DNA of 64,000 nucleotides, taken from assembly GCA_902635455.1 (NCBI GenBank), contig CACPNW010000006.1, forward strand, positions 1-64,000. Direction: 5' to 3'. This DNA comes from an uncultured Alphaproteobacteria bacterium (GTDB taxonomy: Bacteria; Pseudomonadota; Alphaproteobacteria; HIMB59; GCA-002718135). This document shows positions 47,501 through 56,571 of the stretch, one piece after another (position 1 is the first letter of the stretch; each line of letters begins with the position of its first letter). The notes under the pieces are model-generated. The model saw only the letters and a list, made by a program, of their open reading frames with translations. It had not been told where the DNA came from and did not search any database. The position numbers and the translations under genes are program-made.

Positions 47501-48309
47501 TATATTCCACCTATTTTACTTTTCTTACCAGAAGGGTTGCCTAAATTCCTTAACCAATAAGATATTATAACTAACAATGAAGTAACCACAATAATTACTG
47601 CCCCTAATGCCAAAACATGAGGTAATTTTTTTGGAAAACGCATTTGTCCCCACATATACATAGGTAGTGTTTGATCTGATGAGGATAAGAAAAAAGCAAG
47701 AATAAATTCATCAAATGAAATTACAAATGATAATAATAAAGATGCTATAACTGCTGGTAAAACAAGAGGAAAAGTTACACGCCAAAAAGTTCCCCAAGCA
47801 TTTTCTCCTAAATCCATTGCTGCTTCTTCTAAGTTTTTATCAAAGCCCTCCATTCTTGAAATTAAAATTAATAAACAAAAAGGAGTGCAAAATAAAATAT
47901 GCGAAATAGTTACTGGAACCAAACCTAATTGAAAACCCATTCCAGTCCAAATTACAATTAAAGCTACTGCAATAATAATTTCAGGAATAACAAAAGGAAG
48001 TAAAATTGCTCCATATGATAATTGATGAAATCTAACTTTATATCTTGTAAATGCTTTAGCAGCTAACAATGCAATAAAAGTACTAAAAACAGATGCTACC
48101 AATCCAACTTTTATACTATTCATCAAAGCTTTATGTAGTCTGCTAGAATGAATCATTTGATCATACCATTTAAACGTAAAACCCTTAAGCGGAAAAACCA
48201 TATGAATAGCATCATTAAAAGAAAAAATAGGTAACAGCATCACTGGTATATATAAAAAAGCAAAATAAATTATTGAATATAAAAGTAATGTATTATTTTT
48301 TTTATACAT
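47500..48309 (-). CDS. potC: ABC transporter permease (PotC-like)
   Basis: A 269-residue inner-membrane permease with six helices and the EAA loop A-A-M-D-L-G-E-N-A-W-G-T-F-W-R-V-T-F-P that docks to the ATPase. The opening Y-F-A-F-L-Y-I-P-V and S-F-N-D are PotC-like. I use the ATG at 48309, whose A-T-G overlaps the potB stop (TGATG), rather than the TTG at 48312. It forms the transmembrane pathway together with the neighbouring permease. Confidence 0.92.
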   Translation of the reverse strand: MYKKNNTLLLYSIIYFAFLYIPVMLLPIFSFNDAIHMVFPLKGFTFKWYDQMIHSSRLHKALMNSIKVGLVASVFSTFIALLAAKAFTRYKVRFHQLSYGAILLPFVIPEIIIAVALIVIWTGMGFQLGLVPVTISHILFCTPFCLLILISRMEGFDKNLEEAAMDLGENAWGTFWRVTFPLVLPAVIASLLLSFVISFDEFILAFFLSSSDQTLPMYMWGQMRFPKKLPHVLALGAVIIVVTSLLVIISYWLRNLGNPSGKKSKIGGI

Positions 48310-49193
48310 CAAGACATCCTTAAACTTACTTTTTTTGTTATATAAGTGACAACTAATGCGACAAAGCTAACAGACAATAACATTAATACAGCTGAAGCTG
48401 CGCCTAAAGGAAAGTTATTAGCTCTTCCAAATAGACTTTGAATCATGTTAGACAACATCCTTCCATCAGTCCCTCCTACTAGTTGTGGTGTTACATAATC
48501 ACCTACTGTTGGAATAAAAATAATTAGTATAGCTCCTATTACTCCAGGCAATGAAAGTGGGAAAGTAACCCTCCAAAAAGTTTGAAATTTTGAACATCCT
48601 AAATCATAAGAAGCCTCTAAAAGTGATTTATCAATTTTATCTAAAGATACATAAAGTGGTAATATCGCAAATGCAGCCCAAGCATGAGCTAAAGTCAAAA
48701 CTACAGCAGTTTGACTATAAATTAAGAAACTTAAAGGCTCATCTATTGCGCCAGAAAACATTAGAGCAGAATTTATAACACCTTTGTGTCCTAAAATTAC
48801 TCTCCAAGAAAATACTCTTAACAAATAACTCGTCCAAAATGGTAATGTCATTAGTACGATCCAAAGCATTTTATTTTTCTTTACGTAAAAAGCAATATAA
48901 TAAGCTAAAGGATAGGTAGTTAATAAAGTTACCAAAGTTACTAAAAAAGAAATCTTAATAGAGCGAAATAATAAAGTTGAATAAACAGGTCTGCTAAAGA
49001 AATCAGCATATCTGTCTAGAGTTAAGGTGCTATCTATTTCCATCATACTAACTTGTGTATGAAAACTTGTTAAAACCATTAAAAGTAATGGCGAAGCCAT
49101 TGCTAAAATAACTAGAATTAAAGCTGGAGATAGTAAAGTATAAGCCCTTATACTTTCATGTTTTGAAAATAATTTTCTCCATGTATTTATCAT
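48309..49193 (-). CDS. potB: ABC transporter permease (PotB-like)
   Basis: A 294-residue permease with six helices and the EAA loop A-S-Y-D-L-G-C-S-K-F-Q-T-F-W-R-V-T-F-P followed by P-T-V-G-D-Y-V-T-P, which is typical of PotB. An amphipathic N-terminal segment precedes the first helix. The stop overlaps the potC start. It begins 19 bp after the acyl-CoA dehydrogenase gene, so import and CoA chemistry appear to be expressed together. Confidence 0.92.
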   Translation of the reverse strand: MINTWRKLFSKHESIRAYTLLSPALILVILAMASPLLLMVLTSFHTQVSMMEIDSTLTLDRYADFFSRPVYSTLLFRSIKISFLVTLVTLLTTYPLAYYIAFYVKKNKMLWIVLMTLPFWTSYLLRVFSWRVILGHKGVINSALMFSGAIDEPLSFLIYSQTAVVLTLAHAWAAFAILPLYVSLDKIDKSLLEASYDLGCSKFQTFWRVTFPLSLPGVIGAILIIFIPTVGDYVTPQLVGGTDGRMLSNMIQSLFGRANNFPLGAASAVLMLLSVSFVALVVTYITKKVSLRMS

Positions 49194-49212
49194 AAATGAC
49201 CTTATATATTAT

Positions 49213-50391
49213 TTATTCAATTAAGGATTGCAAACCCCTTTTATAAAGAGAATTTGCAATAATTATTCTATGAATTTCACTTGTTCCTTCCCAAATACGA
49301 TCAACACGAAGTTCTCTATAATATCTCTCAGCAACATTGTCTCTCATATATCCTCTGCCTCCAAAAATTTGAACAGATCTATCAGCTACTCTATTAGCCA
49401 TTTCAGACGCCATTAGTTTAATCATAGAACATTTTCCATGTAAAATTTTGACATCTTGTTTTGCATCATGTGCTTTGCATATTTCGTACAACATTAATCT
49501 AGTAGAAGCCAGTTCATTTACACTATCGGCAAGCATGAACTGTATTGCTTGATAATTTGCAATTTTATCACCAAATGAAACTCTTTCTTTTGCAAACTCT
49601 GTAACTTCATCAATAAGCCTTTCAGCTGCTCCACAACATCTTGCTGCTATACCTAATCTTTCATGTCTGAACCAAGAGTGAGTAAAATCCATACCCATGC
49701 CTTCATTTCCTATAATATTTTTTTCAGCTACAGACACATTATTAAATCGATAAATACTATGATGATGAGCATATGTATGGCTAAACTTAGGAGTGTCAAT
49801 TAATTCAATACCTTCAACATTTTTATCAATTATGAAAAGTGCATTTTTATCTTTATTTGGCCCTGATTTAATTTTAGCTTGCAAAAAGAAAAAGTCAGCT
49901 AAGTTTGCACTTGTTACATACCATTTTTCTCCATTAATTATATATTGGTCTCCTTTTTTTTCTGCCGTTGTTTCAATTGATCCTTCTACATCAGATCCTG
50001 CACCCTTTTCTGTGATTGCATAACATTCTTTTTTTATACCTTTTAAGAGGGGTTGAAGATAATGTTCTTTTTGGTAATCATTAAAATTCTCTTCCATCCA
50101 ATCCTGAGCTTCAGAAAAACACCAGCATAAAGCATTAGTAACCCTACCTAATTGTTCCCATATTATCATTTGTTCAAACATAGTTAATCCTAAGCCACCG
50201 CTTTCTTTTGTTATGCCCATACCTGGCAATCCGAAAGAAATTGCAATTTCACGATGTTTTTTTTCAATATCTTTTGGAAGCTCACCTTCATTTTTTTCTG
50301 CATGAACTTCCCAGGGAATAAGTTCATCATTTACAAATTTTTTTATTTTTATCTTCCATTCAAGAGCTTTAGGTGTCATTCCACTATACAT
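49213..50391 (-). CDS. Acyl-CoA dehydrogenase in the transporter operon
   Basis: A 392-residue FAD enzyme oxidising an acyl-CoA to the 2,3-enoyl-CoA. FAD/substrate motifs C-Y-A-I-T-E-K-G-A-G-S-D, W-Y-V-T-S-A and the C-terminal I-F-G-G-R-G-Y-M plus I-W-E-G-T-S-E-I are present; the Glu in W-E-G-T is at the MCAD-type catalytic base position. It lies 3 bp after the tetR gene and upstream of potBCA, an unusual companion for a polyamine-type transporter. That suggests the imported compound, or a product of it, is degraded as a CoA thioester. Confidence 0.88.
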   Translation of the reverse strand: MYSGMTPKALEWKIKIKKFVNDELIPWEVHAEKNEGELPKDIEKKHREIAISFGLPGMGITKESGGLGLTMFEQMIIWEQLGRVTNALCWCFSEAQDWMEENFNDYQKEHYLQPLLKGIKKECYAITEKGAGSDVEGSIETTAEKKGDQYIINGEKWYVTSANLADFFFLQAKIKSGPNKDKNALFIIDKNVEGIELIDTPKFSHTYAHHHSIYRFNNVSVAEKNIIGNEGMGMDFTHSWFRHERLGIAARCCGAAERLIDEVTEFAKERVSFGDKIANYQAIQFMLADSVNELASTRLMLYEICKAHDAKQDVKILHGKCSMIKLMASEMANRVADRSVQIFGGRGYMRDNVAERYYRELRVDRIWEGTSEIHRIIIANSLYKRGLQSLIE

Positions 50392-50394
50392 AAT

Positions 50395-51018
50395 TTATAA
50401 TATTCCTTTAAATTGTTTTGGAAAATTTGATTTAACAAATTCAAAACAAATTTTCTTTGATTGCGTTCTATTAAAAGTATCAGGATCTTCTAACTGATCT
50501 AACCACAAACCCATTATTAAAGCTTGAAATCCTCTAGCTACATTTTTTTTTGATAATTTATTTTTTTCTTTTTTTATTAAATCTGTAAATATATTTTCAG
50601 TTACACTTTGATAGTACAAGTCTCTTTCTTTACATATTTGATGATAAGCAGGTTTATACTTTATTTCACTAAAGAAAGTAAACCAAACTGCAATTTTTTC
50701 TCTAGTGCATATTTTTTTACTAAAATCATTTTCTATAATTCCTATTATTTTTTTTCTTGGATCATTACCTGATTTAGAAATACTTTTTTGAAATGAGTGA
50801 AGATATTCATTTGAAATAAACTTTAGGGTTTCAATTAATAATATTTCCTTACTTTTGAAATGAAAATTAACAATACCTTGAGATAGTCCTGCCCCCTGTG
50901 ACACATCCTGCATTGTTAATTCATTTATCCCTTTTTTAGATAAATTTTTAATAGTAGATGAAATTAATTTTAAATTACTATTTTTTTTGTTTTCTAATCT
51001 AAGATTTCGCTGCTTCAT
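50395..51018 (-). CDS. TetR-family regulator, BetI-like
   Basis: A 207-residue repressor-type protein. The helix-turn-helix is at about residues 35-54 (L-T-M-Q-D-V-S-Q-G-A-G-L-S-Q-G-I-V-N-F-H-F), and the G-I-V-x-x-H-F recognition helix resembles BetI. The C-terminal ligand domain has W-F-T-F-F near residue 112, R-D-L-Y-Y, and A-L-I-M-G-L-W-L near residue 170, all close to BetI. BetI senses choline in other bacteria. The inverted repeat at 51077 lies 58 bp before its start and probably is its operator; two more copies lie in the island. Confidence 0.82.
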   Translation of the reverse strand: MKQRNLRLENKKNSNLKLISSTIKNLSKKGINELTMQDVSQGAGLSQGIVNFHFKSKEILLIETLKFISNEYLHSFQKSISKSGNDPRKKIIGIIENDFSKKICTREKIAVWFTFFSEIKYKPAYHQICKERDLYYQSVTENIFTDLIKKEKNKLSKKNVARGFQALIMGLWLDQLEDPDTFNRTQSKKICFEFVKSNFPKQFKGIL

Positions 51019-51076
51019 AAATTTACTAAAACTACATTAGTTTTTCATAAAAAGCTTGATTTTACAAGAAATTTGG

Positions 51077-51103
51077 TTGAATGGTCATTCAAAGAGATAT
51101 AAA
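51077..51103 (+). promoter_or_regulatory. Perfect 16-bp inverted repeat (BetI-like operator copy 2) with promoter
   Basis: TTGAATGGTCATTCAA (51077-51092) is a perfect 7-2-7 inverted repeat between the tetR-like gene and the FAD-oxidoreductase operon. The left half can act as -35; a -10-like TATAAA lies at 51098-51103, with a 15-bp spacer that is less good than at the other two copies. The ATG at 51111 follows the repeat by 18 nt. I see no convincing promoter from it towards tetR. Confidence 0.7.
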
Positions 51104-51110
51104 AAAAACT

Positions 51111-52739
51111 ATGAACAAAGCTAAATATGATGTTGCTATAATTGGAGGCGGTCACAATGGGTTAACTACAGCATGTTATTTAGCCAAAGCCGGCCTTAAA
51201 GTGGTTGTTGTAGAAAGACATGATTATGTTGGAGGCGCTGCTGTAAGTAGAGAGCTTCATCCAGGCTGGACATATTCTAACTGTTCTTATGTTTGTAGCT
51301 TATTGCGACCTGAAATTTTTAGAGATTTAGAATTGTCAAAGCATGGTTTACAAATTATTCCTTATGAAGGTAGTGCTAGTATGCTTGATGATGGAAGATT
51401 TTACGCACATTATCAAGACCATGATTTAACATACCGTTCTATTGCTCAATTTTCAAAAAAAGATGCTGAAGCTTATGATAGATTTGGAAAAGATGTCATG
51501 AGGCAATGTAAAATCATTAAACCTCTTTTAAAATTGACTCCTCCTGATCCAACATCTTTTAAACCAAAAGACATAATGGGCTTATTTGAATTTGCTAAAT
51601 ATTTTGCTGCTAAAGATGAATTAGGCGGATTAGGAGAAAAAGAAATTTATGACACCATTAGATTCTGGACAATGAGTGTTAGAGACTATCTCGAAGAATA
51701 TTTTGAGTCAGATATAGTAAAGGTTCATTTAGCAGGTTCGGCTATTATTGGAACGGCACTTGGTCCTTACTCACCTGGTTCAGCATACGTATTATTACAT
51801 CATTATATGGGAGAAGTTGATGGCACTGTAGGAGCTTGGGGTTATTCAAGAGGAGGAATGGGTTCAATCACAAAAGCTATGGCATCATCTTTTAAATCAA
51901 AAAATGGAGAGATTAAAGCTGGCTCACCAGTTACTAAAATTCTCATTAAGAATAATAAAAGTTATGGTCTTGTTCTCGAAAATGGTGATGAAATTTATGC
52001 TGATAAAATAGTTTCAAATCTTGATGTAAAAAGAACTTTTTTAAAAGTTGTTGAAGAAAAAGAATTACCTAGTGATTTTTATAGAGCTGTAAAAAATTTT
52101 AAAATTCGAGGATCTTCAGGAAAATTAAATATTGCGCTTGATGATCTTCCTGTTTGGAAAAGTATTCCAATTGGCGATCCTGCAGGAACCGGTGATTTGC
52201 ACATAACACAGAACATTGAAGAGATGGAGGGCGCTTATGATGATTGGAAAGATGGTAAATGGTCTCAATTTCCTTATGTTGATATGTGTATTCCTAGTAT
52301 TAATGATCCAACAATGGCACCTCAAGGAAAACATTATATGTCAGTTTTCATTCAATATGTGCCATATAATTTAGCAGATGGAGGGTGGACTGAAGAAAAG
52401 CGTAAAGAGTTTGGGAAACATGTAATGGAAAGAATTGGAAATTACTCAACAAACTTCAAAGATATCATCAATCACGCAGAAATTAGAACTCCTAAAGAAT
52501 TAGAAGCAGAAGTTGGTTTAACTGAAGGTAATATATTTCAAGGTGAATTAACAATGGATCAACTAATGTTTAATCGTCCTGTGCCTGGCTATGCTCAATA
52601 CAAAACACCTATAAAAAACCTATACATGTGTGGTTCTAGTACGCATCCTGGTGGAGGTGTTATGGGAGCACCTGGGGCAAATGCAGCAAGAGAAATATTA
52701 AAAGATTTAAATAAGAAAATGTCAACGCATTACATATGA
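51111..52739 (+). CDS. NAD(P)/FAD-dependent oxidoreductase, phytoene-desaturase/PYROXD2-like, copy A
   Basis: A 542-residue flavoprotein with the dinucleotide motif I-G-G-G-H-N-G (residues 11-17) and V-V-V-E-R-H-D-Y-V-G-G-A-A near residue 40. The C-terminal FAD-closing segment is Y-M-C-G-S-S-T-H-P-G-G-G-V-M-G-A-P-G. This subgroup is often annotated as phytoene dehydrogenase, but no carotenoid genes are nearby. I start at the ATG at 51111; an upstream ATG at 51081 lies inside the operator. It overlaps the paralogous next gene by 4 nt (ATGA), suggesting a two-subunit enzyme. Confidence 0.85.
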   Translation: MNKAKYDVAIIGGGHNGLTTACYLAKAGLKVVVVERHDYVGGAAVSRELHPGWTYSNCSYVCSLLRPEIFRDLELSKHGLQIIPYEGSASMLDDGRFYAHYQDHDLTYRSIAQFSKKDAEAYDRFGKDVMRQCKIIKPLLKLTPPDPTSFKPKDIMGLFEFAKYFAAKDELGGLGEKEIYDTIRFWTMSVRDYLEEYFESDIVKVHLAGSAIIGTALGPYSPGSAYVLLHHYMGEVDGTVGAWGYSRGGMGSITKAMASSFKSKNGEIKAGSPVTKILIKNNKSYGLVLENGDEIYADKIVSNLDVKRTFLKVVEEKELPSDFYRAVKNFKIRGSSGKLNIALDDLPVWKSIPIGDPAGTGDLHITQNIEEMEGAYDDWKDGKWSQFPYVDMCIPSINDPTMAPQGKHYMSVFIQYVPYNLADGGWTEEKRKEFGKHVMERIGNYSTNFKDIINHAEIRTPKELEAEVGLTEGNIFQGELTMDQLMFNRPVPGYAQYKTPIKNLYMCGSSTHPGGGVMGAPGANAAREILKDLNKKMSTHYI

Positions 52740-54202
52740 AAAACTTTGATGTCATAATAATTGGGGCAGGTCACAATGGTTTAGCCGCTGCCTCTTATCT
52801 TTCAAAAAAAGGTAAGAAAGTTTTAGTGGTTGAAAAAAATCAAAATGTTGGAGGTTTGGCAGAATATTCAGATTCACTGAATTGTGTCTCTCCGATAATT
52901 AAAAAAGAATTAAATATTAATGTGACTAATGTTGATAAGACAACTCACATTGTATCGCTTGAAGACAACCAAAACCATACTGTTCTAGAAGATAATAATG
53001 GCAAATTATCTTTTTTAAAAACTAATGCTGAAGAAGAAGATCAGCAAAAATTCTTGTCAATTATTAACAACTACAAATTATTTTCAAAAACTCTTGGTTC
53101 GTTTATGTTTCAACAACCACCAAGAGTTAAATCAGGTAAAAAATCTGACTTATTTCAATTAATTTCAATGGGATGGAAAATTAGGAAATTAGGTAAAAAA
53201 AATATGCGCGAACTGCTTAGAATAATAGGTTTAAATATAGCGGATGATTTAGAGGATAATTTAAGCAATAATAACTTAATGGGTTTGCTATCCCATGAAG
53301 CGGTTTTGGGAACAAACTTAGGACCAAGATCTCCAGGCTCTATATTAACTTTACTATATAAACAAGCCACCAATAACAATATTTTTAATTTAAAAAAAAT
53401 AGAGGTTGCAGAATATATTAAGCAATTAGAAGATTGCTGTAATAAAAATATGGTCGAAATTATTAAATCATCTGAAGTAAAAAAAATATTAACTCAAAAT
53501 AACTCAGTTACTGGTGTTCAATTAACAAATGGAGAGGTTTTTGAATCAAAATATTTAATGTCTAATGCTGACCCTAAGACAACTTACTTAAATTTATTAG
53601 GTGCAGAAATTTTAGATACTGATTTTATTAGAAGAGTGAAAAATTTTAGAAATAAAGGGAATGTCGCTAAACTTGAGTTAGTATTAGAAAATGAAATTAA
53701 TATTAATAATATTGATAAAAATATGTATGGAAAATTTATTTATGCACCAAATATTAAATACATCGAACATGCATTTAATGCCAATAAATATAACAAATAC
53801 TCTGATAATCCATGTCTCGAGTTTTACGTTAATCAAAATACCATATCAGCTAATGTTTATTATGTTCCATATTTGCTAAACTCTCATCATGAAGAAAATA
53901 AAATTATTAAAAGATGTGTGTCAATTTTAAGTAAATTTATTCCAGAAATGAAAATTGCAAAACAAGAACTCACTACTCCTAATAAAATGGAAGAAAAATT
54001 TAATATAGGGGGTGGGCATTGGCATCACGGTGATTTAGAAATAGATCAATTATTAATGATGAGACCTTTTTATGGATCATCTCAATATTCCACACCTATA
54101 AATGGCTTGTATTTATGTAGTGCAGGTACTCATCCCGGAGGGGGGTTAACTGGTATCAATGGTCTTAATGCTGCTAAAAAAGTTATAGAGGAATTAAAAT
54201 AA
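52736..54202 (+). CDS. NAD(P)/FAD-dependent oxidoreductase, phytoene-desaturase/PYROXD2-like, copy B
   Basis: A 488-residue paralogue of the preceding gene. It keeps G-A-G-H-N-G (residues 10-15), V-V-E-K-N-Q-N-V-G-G and the C-terminal Y-L-C-S-A-G-T-H-P-G-G-G-L-T-G, but the middle is more divergent and about 50 residues shorter. Two such genes joined by an ATGA overlap suggest a heteromeric oxidase or dehydrogenase. Its stop overlaps the start of the GcvT-like gene by 1 nt. Substrate unknown; oxidation of a methylated amine ahead of the folate enzyme would fit the order. Confidence 0.82.
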   Translation: MKNFDVIIIGAGHNGLAAASYLSKKGKKVLVVEKNQNVGGLAEYSDSLNCVSPIIKKELNINVTNVDKTTHIVSLEDNQNHTVLEDNNGKLSFLKTNAEEEDQQKFLSIINNYKLFSKTLGSFMFQQPPRVKSGKKSDLFQLISMGWKIRKLGKKNMRELLRIIGLNIADDLEDNLSNNNLMGLLSHEAVLGTNLGPRSPGSILTLLYKQATNNNIFNLKKIEVAEYIKQLEDCCNKNMVEIIKSSEVKKILTQNNSVTGVQLTNGEVFESKYLMSNADPKTTYLNLLGAEILDTDFIRRVKNFRNKGNVAKLELVLENEININNIDKNMYGKFIYAPNIKYIEHAFNANKYNKYSDNPCLEFYVNQNTISANVYYVPYLLNSHHEENKIIKRCVSILSKFIPEMKIAKQELTTPNKMEEKFNIGGGHWHHGDLEIDQLLMMRPFYGSSQYSTPINGLYLCSAGTHPGGGLTGINGLNAAKKVIEELK

Positions 54203-55404
54203 TGAATACAACAAAAATATCATACAAAAAACCTCTTTTAGAAACACCTTTTCACGAAAGAACATCAGAGCATTGTTATTCAAATGATTGGTATCGATGG
54301 GCTGGATATAAAGTAGCAAAAGAATATTCATCAACAGAACTTGAATATACTTCGATGAGAAATACAGCTGGAGTAATAGATATTACTCCTATGCATAAAT
54401 ATGATATTAAAGGTGAGGATGCTAAAAATTTTATTAATAAATTAATTACAAAAGACATTTCTAATATTCAATCTAATCAAGTTGCTTACGGCATATGGTG
54501 CAATGAAGATGGAATGGTAATTGATGATGGAACAATATTTTGCTTTAATGAAAATCATTTTAGAATTTTTTGTGCTGAACGTAATCTAAATTGGTTTTCT
54601 GATACAGGAACTGGATTTAATGTAACTATTGAAGATATAAGTTCTTCAATTGCAGCTTTAGCCTTCCAAGGCCCTTTATCTTGTAAGATTTTAAATTTAT
54701 TACAAGTAAAAAACATAGAAAACCTAAAACCATTTCATTTTGATAGTTATAAAATTGAACATCATAATGTTATAATTTCCAGAACAGGTTTTTCTGGAGA
54801 CTTAGGTTATGAAATATGGTGTGATCCTTCTCAAGCCATTGATGTATGGGATAATTTATTTAAATTTAACAGAGATTATAAAGTACTCGCAGCTGGAATG
54901 AATGCACTTGATATGGTGAGAATTGAAGCAGGATTTATCCAACCAAATGCAGATTTTATGTCTGCAGAACAAGCTTTAAGACCAAATAGAATGAGAAACC
55001 CGTATGAATTAGGTTTAGGTTGGTTAGTAAATCTAGATAAAGAGTATTTTACTGGGAAACAGGCTTTAATTAGACACAAAGAAAAAGGGCCTGAAAAAAA
55101 ACTTGTAGGATTGGATGTTGAGGGAGATAAGCCTGCTGTTGGATCTGTCCTCTATGATAATAGTAAGAAAAATATAGCCAAAGAAATTGGTATAGTGACA
55201 GCAGCAATGTGGTCCCCAGTTCTTAAATCTAATATTGCAATTGGATTTGTTAACAAAGAATATTATAAGTTAGGATCTAATGTTTATGCCGAAATTTACC
55301 ATCCAGAAGAATTGGATTATAGAAAAATTTGGGCTGAATGCAAAGTGGTAAAAAAGCAATTTTTTAACAATCCAAGAAGGAATGCTATACCTGCATTTAT
55401 ATAG
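54202..55404 (+). CDS. GcvT-like tetrahydrofolate-dependent aminomethyltransferase/demethylase
   Basis: A 400-residue protein of the T-protein family (GcvT, DmdA, dimethylglycine and sarcosine oxidase C-halves). Landmarks are D-I-T-P-M-H-K-Y-D-I near residue 58, A-F-Q-G-P near residue 154, S-G-D-L-G-Y-E-I-W near residue 198, G-M-N-A-L-D-M-V-R-I-E-A-G near residue 233 and G-K-Q-A-L near residue 290. No gcvH or gcvP lies nearby, so it is not the glycine-cleavage T-protein. It most likely moves a one-carbon unit from a methylated substrate onto tetrahydrofolate. Confidence 0.84.
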   Translation: MNTTKISYKKPLLETPFHERTSEHCYSNDWYRWAGYKVAKEYSSTELEYTSMRNTAGVIDITPMHKYDIKGEDAKNFINKLITKDISNIQSNQVAYGIWCNEDGMVIDDGTIFCFNENHFRIFCAERNLNWFSDTGTGFNVTIEDISSSIAALAFQGPLSCKILNLLQVKNIENLKPFHFDSYKIEHHNVIISRTGFSGDLGYEIWCDPSQAIDVWDNLFKFNRDYKVLAAGMNALDMVRIEAGFIQPNADFMSAEQALRPNRMRNPYELGLGWLVNLDKEYFTGKQALIRHKEKGPEKKLVGLDVEGDKPAVGSVLYDNSKKNIAKEIGIVTAAMWSPVLKSNIAIGFVNKEYYKLGSNVYAEIYHPEELDYRKIWAECKVVKKQFFNNPRRNAIPAFI

Positions 55405-55416
55405 GATATATATTAT

Positions 55417-56568
55417 ATGGAATTTAATCTTTCAGAAGAACAGAATCTTTTAATAAATACTACTAAATCATTCGTAAAAGCAGAATTATTGCAACATGAA
55501 GAACTATTAGAAAAAACAAATAATTTACCAAAAGAATTGTATGATGAAATTAAGAAAAAAAGTATTGAAGCAGGATTATATGCTTGCAATATGCCAACTG
55601 AACATGGTGGTGGTGGCTTAAATGCTTTTGATTTAACCTTGGTTGAAAAACATCTTGGATTTGCATCACTTGCTTTAGCAGAAATTGCTTGGAGACCACA
55701 AAATATCTTAATGGCCTGCGAAGGTGAACTAGTAGATGAATACTTAAAACCGACTATTACAGGAGAGAGAAAAGATTGTATTGCTATGACTGAACCTGGC
55801 GCTGGTTCAGATTTAAGAGGTATGAAAACGAAAGCAGTTAAAGATGGCAATGATTGGATTATCAATGGAACAAAACATTTTATATCTAATGCTCACATCT
55901 CTGACTTTGTTGTTCTTTTTGCTTCAACAGGTGAAGATGATAAAGGTAGAAATTTACTTTCTTGTTTTTTAGTTGATTTAAAACAAAAAGGAGTTGAAGT
56001 TGCTAAAGGATATGACTGTGTCTCTCACAGAGGATATGTAAATAATATTATACATTTTAATGATTGTAGAATTCCTGGAAAAAATATTCTTGGAGAAAAA
56101 GATAAGGGTTTTGAATTAATGAATGTTTGGTTGGAAGCTACTAGATTAACTGTAGCAGCTACTTCCGTTTCTAGAGCGGAAAGAGCTTTTGATATAGCAT
56201 TAGATTGGTCTGCAAATAGAAAGCAATTTGGTAAAGTCATTGGTAAATTTCAAGGTGTTTCATTTAAATTAGCTGATATGGCAACAGAAATTAAGCTAGC
56301 AAATTTAATGTTAATGGAATCAGCCTGGAAAATTGATCAAAACACATTAACATCTCAGGATGCTGCTATGACAAAATTATTCTGCACAGAAATGGTTGGT
56401 AGAGTTTCAGATGAAGCAATTCAAATTTGTGGTGGAATGGGTTTAATGTCAGATATCCCTCTTGAAAGAATATGGCGAGATGCAAGAATAGAAAGAATTT
56501 GGGAAGGAACAAGTGAAATTCAGCGTCATATTATTTCACGTTCTCTTCTAAGACCACTTGGAGCGTAA
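55417..56568 (+). CDS. Acyl-CoA dehydrogenase of the CoA operon
   Basis: A 383-residue acyl-CoA dehydrogenase. Present are A-M-T-E-P-G-A-G-S-D near residue 127, W-I-I-N-G-T-K-H-F-I-S-N-A, C-G-G-M-G-L-M-S-D and the base-bearing I-W-E-G-T-S-E-I. It belongs to a different subgroup from the copy at 49213. With the CoA ligase and the CaiD-like hydratase that follow, it forms a complete ligate-oxidise-hydrate module of the kind that converts gamma-butyrobetaine through crotonobetainyl-CoA to carnitinyl-CoA; that substrate is an inference. Confidence 0.88.
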   Translation: MEFNLSEEQNLLINTTKSFVKAELLQHEELLEKTNNLPKELYDEIKKKSIEAGLYACNMPTEHGGGGLNAFDLTLVEKHLGFASLALAEIAWRPQNILMACEGELVDEYLKPTITGERKDCIAMTEPGAGSDLRGMKTKAVKDGNDWIINGTKHFISNAHISDFVVLFASTGEDDKGRNLLSCFLVDLKQKGVEVAKGYDCVSHRGYVNNIIHFNDCRIPGKNILGEKDKGFELMNVWLEATRLTVAATSVSRAERAFDIALDWSANRKQFGKVIGKFQGVSFKLADMATEIKLANLMLMESAWKIDQNTLTSQDAAMTKLFCTEMVGRVSDEAIQICGGMGLMSDIPLERIWRDARIERIWEGTSEIQRHIISRSLLRPLGA

Positions 56569-56571
56569 TCT

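Noticed and set aside
51081-51110. Earlier ATG for the first FAD oxidoreductase
   Set aside because: It lies within the perfect inverted repeat, and the dinucleotide-binding fold begins right after the ATG at 51111.
51111-54202. Carotenoid biosynthesis based on phytoene-desaturase similarity
   Set aside because: No crtB, crtE or other carotenoid genes are nearby, and the operon context is amine and CoA chemistry.
54202-55404. Glycine-cleavage T-protein (gcvT)
   Set aside because: gcvH and gcvP are absent and the N-terminal extension differs; a substrate-specific demethylase fits better.
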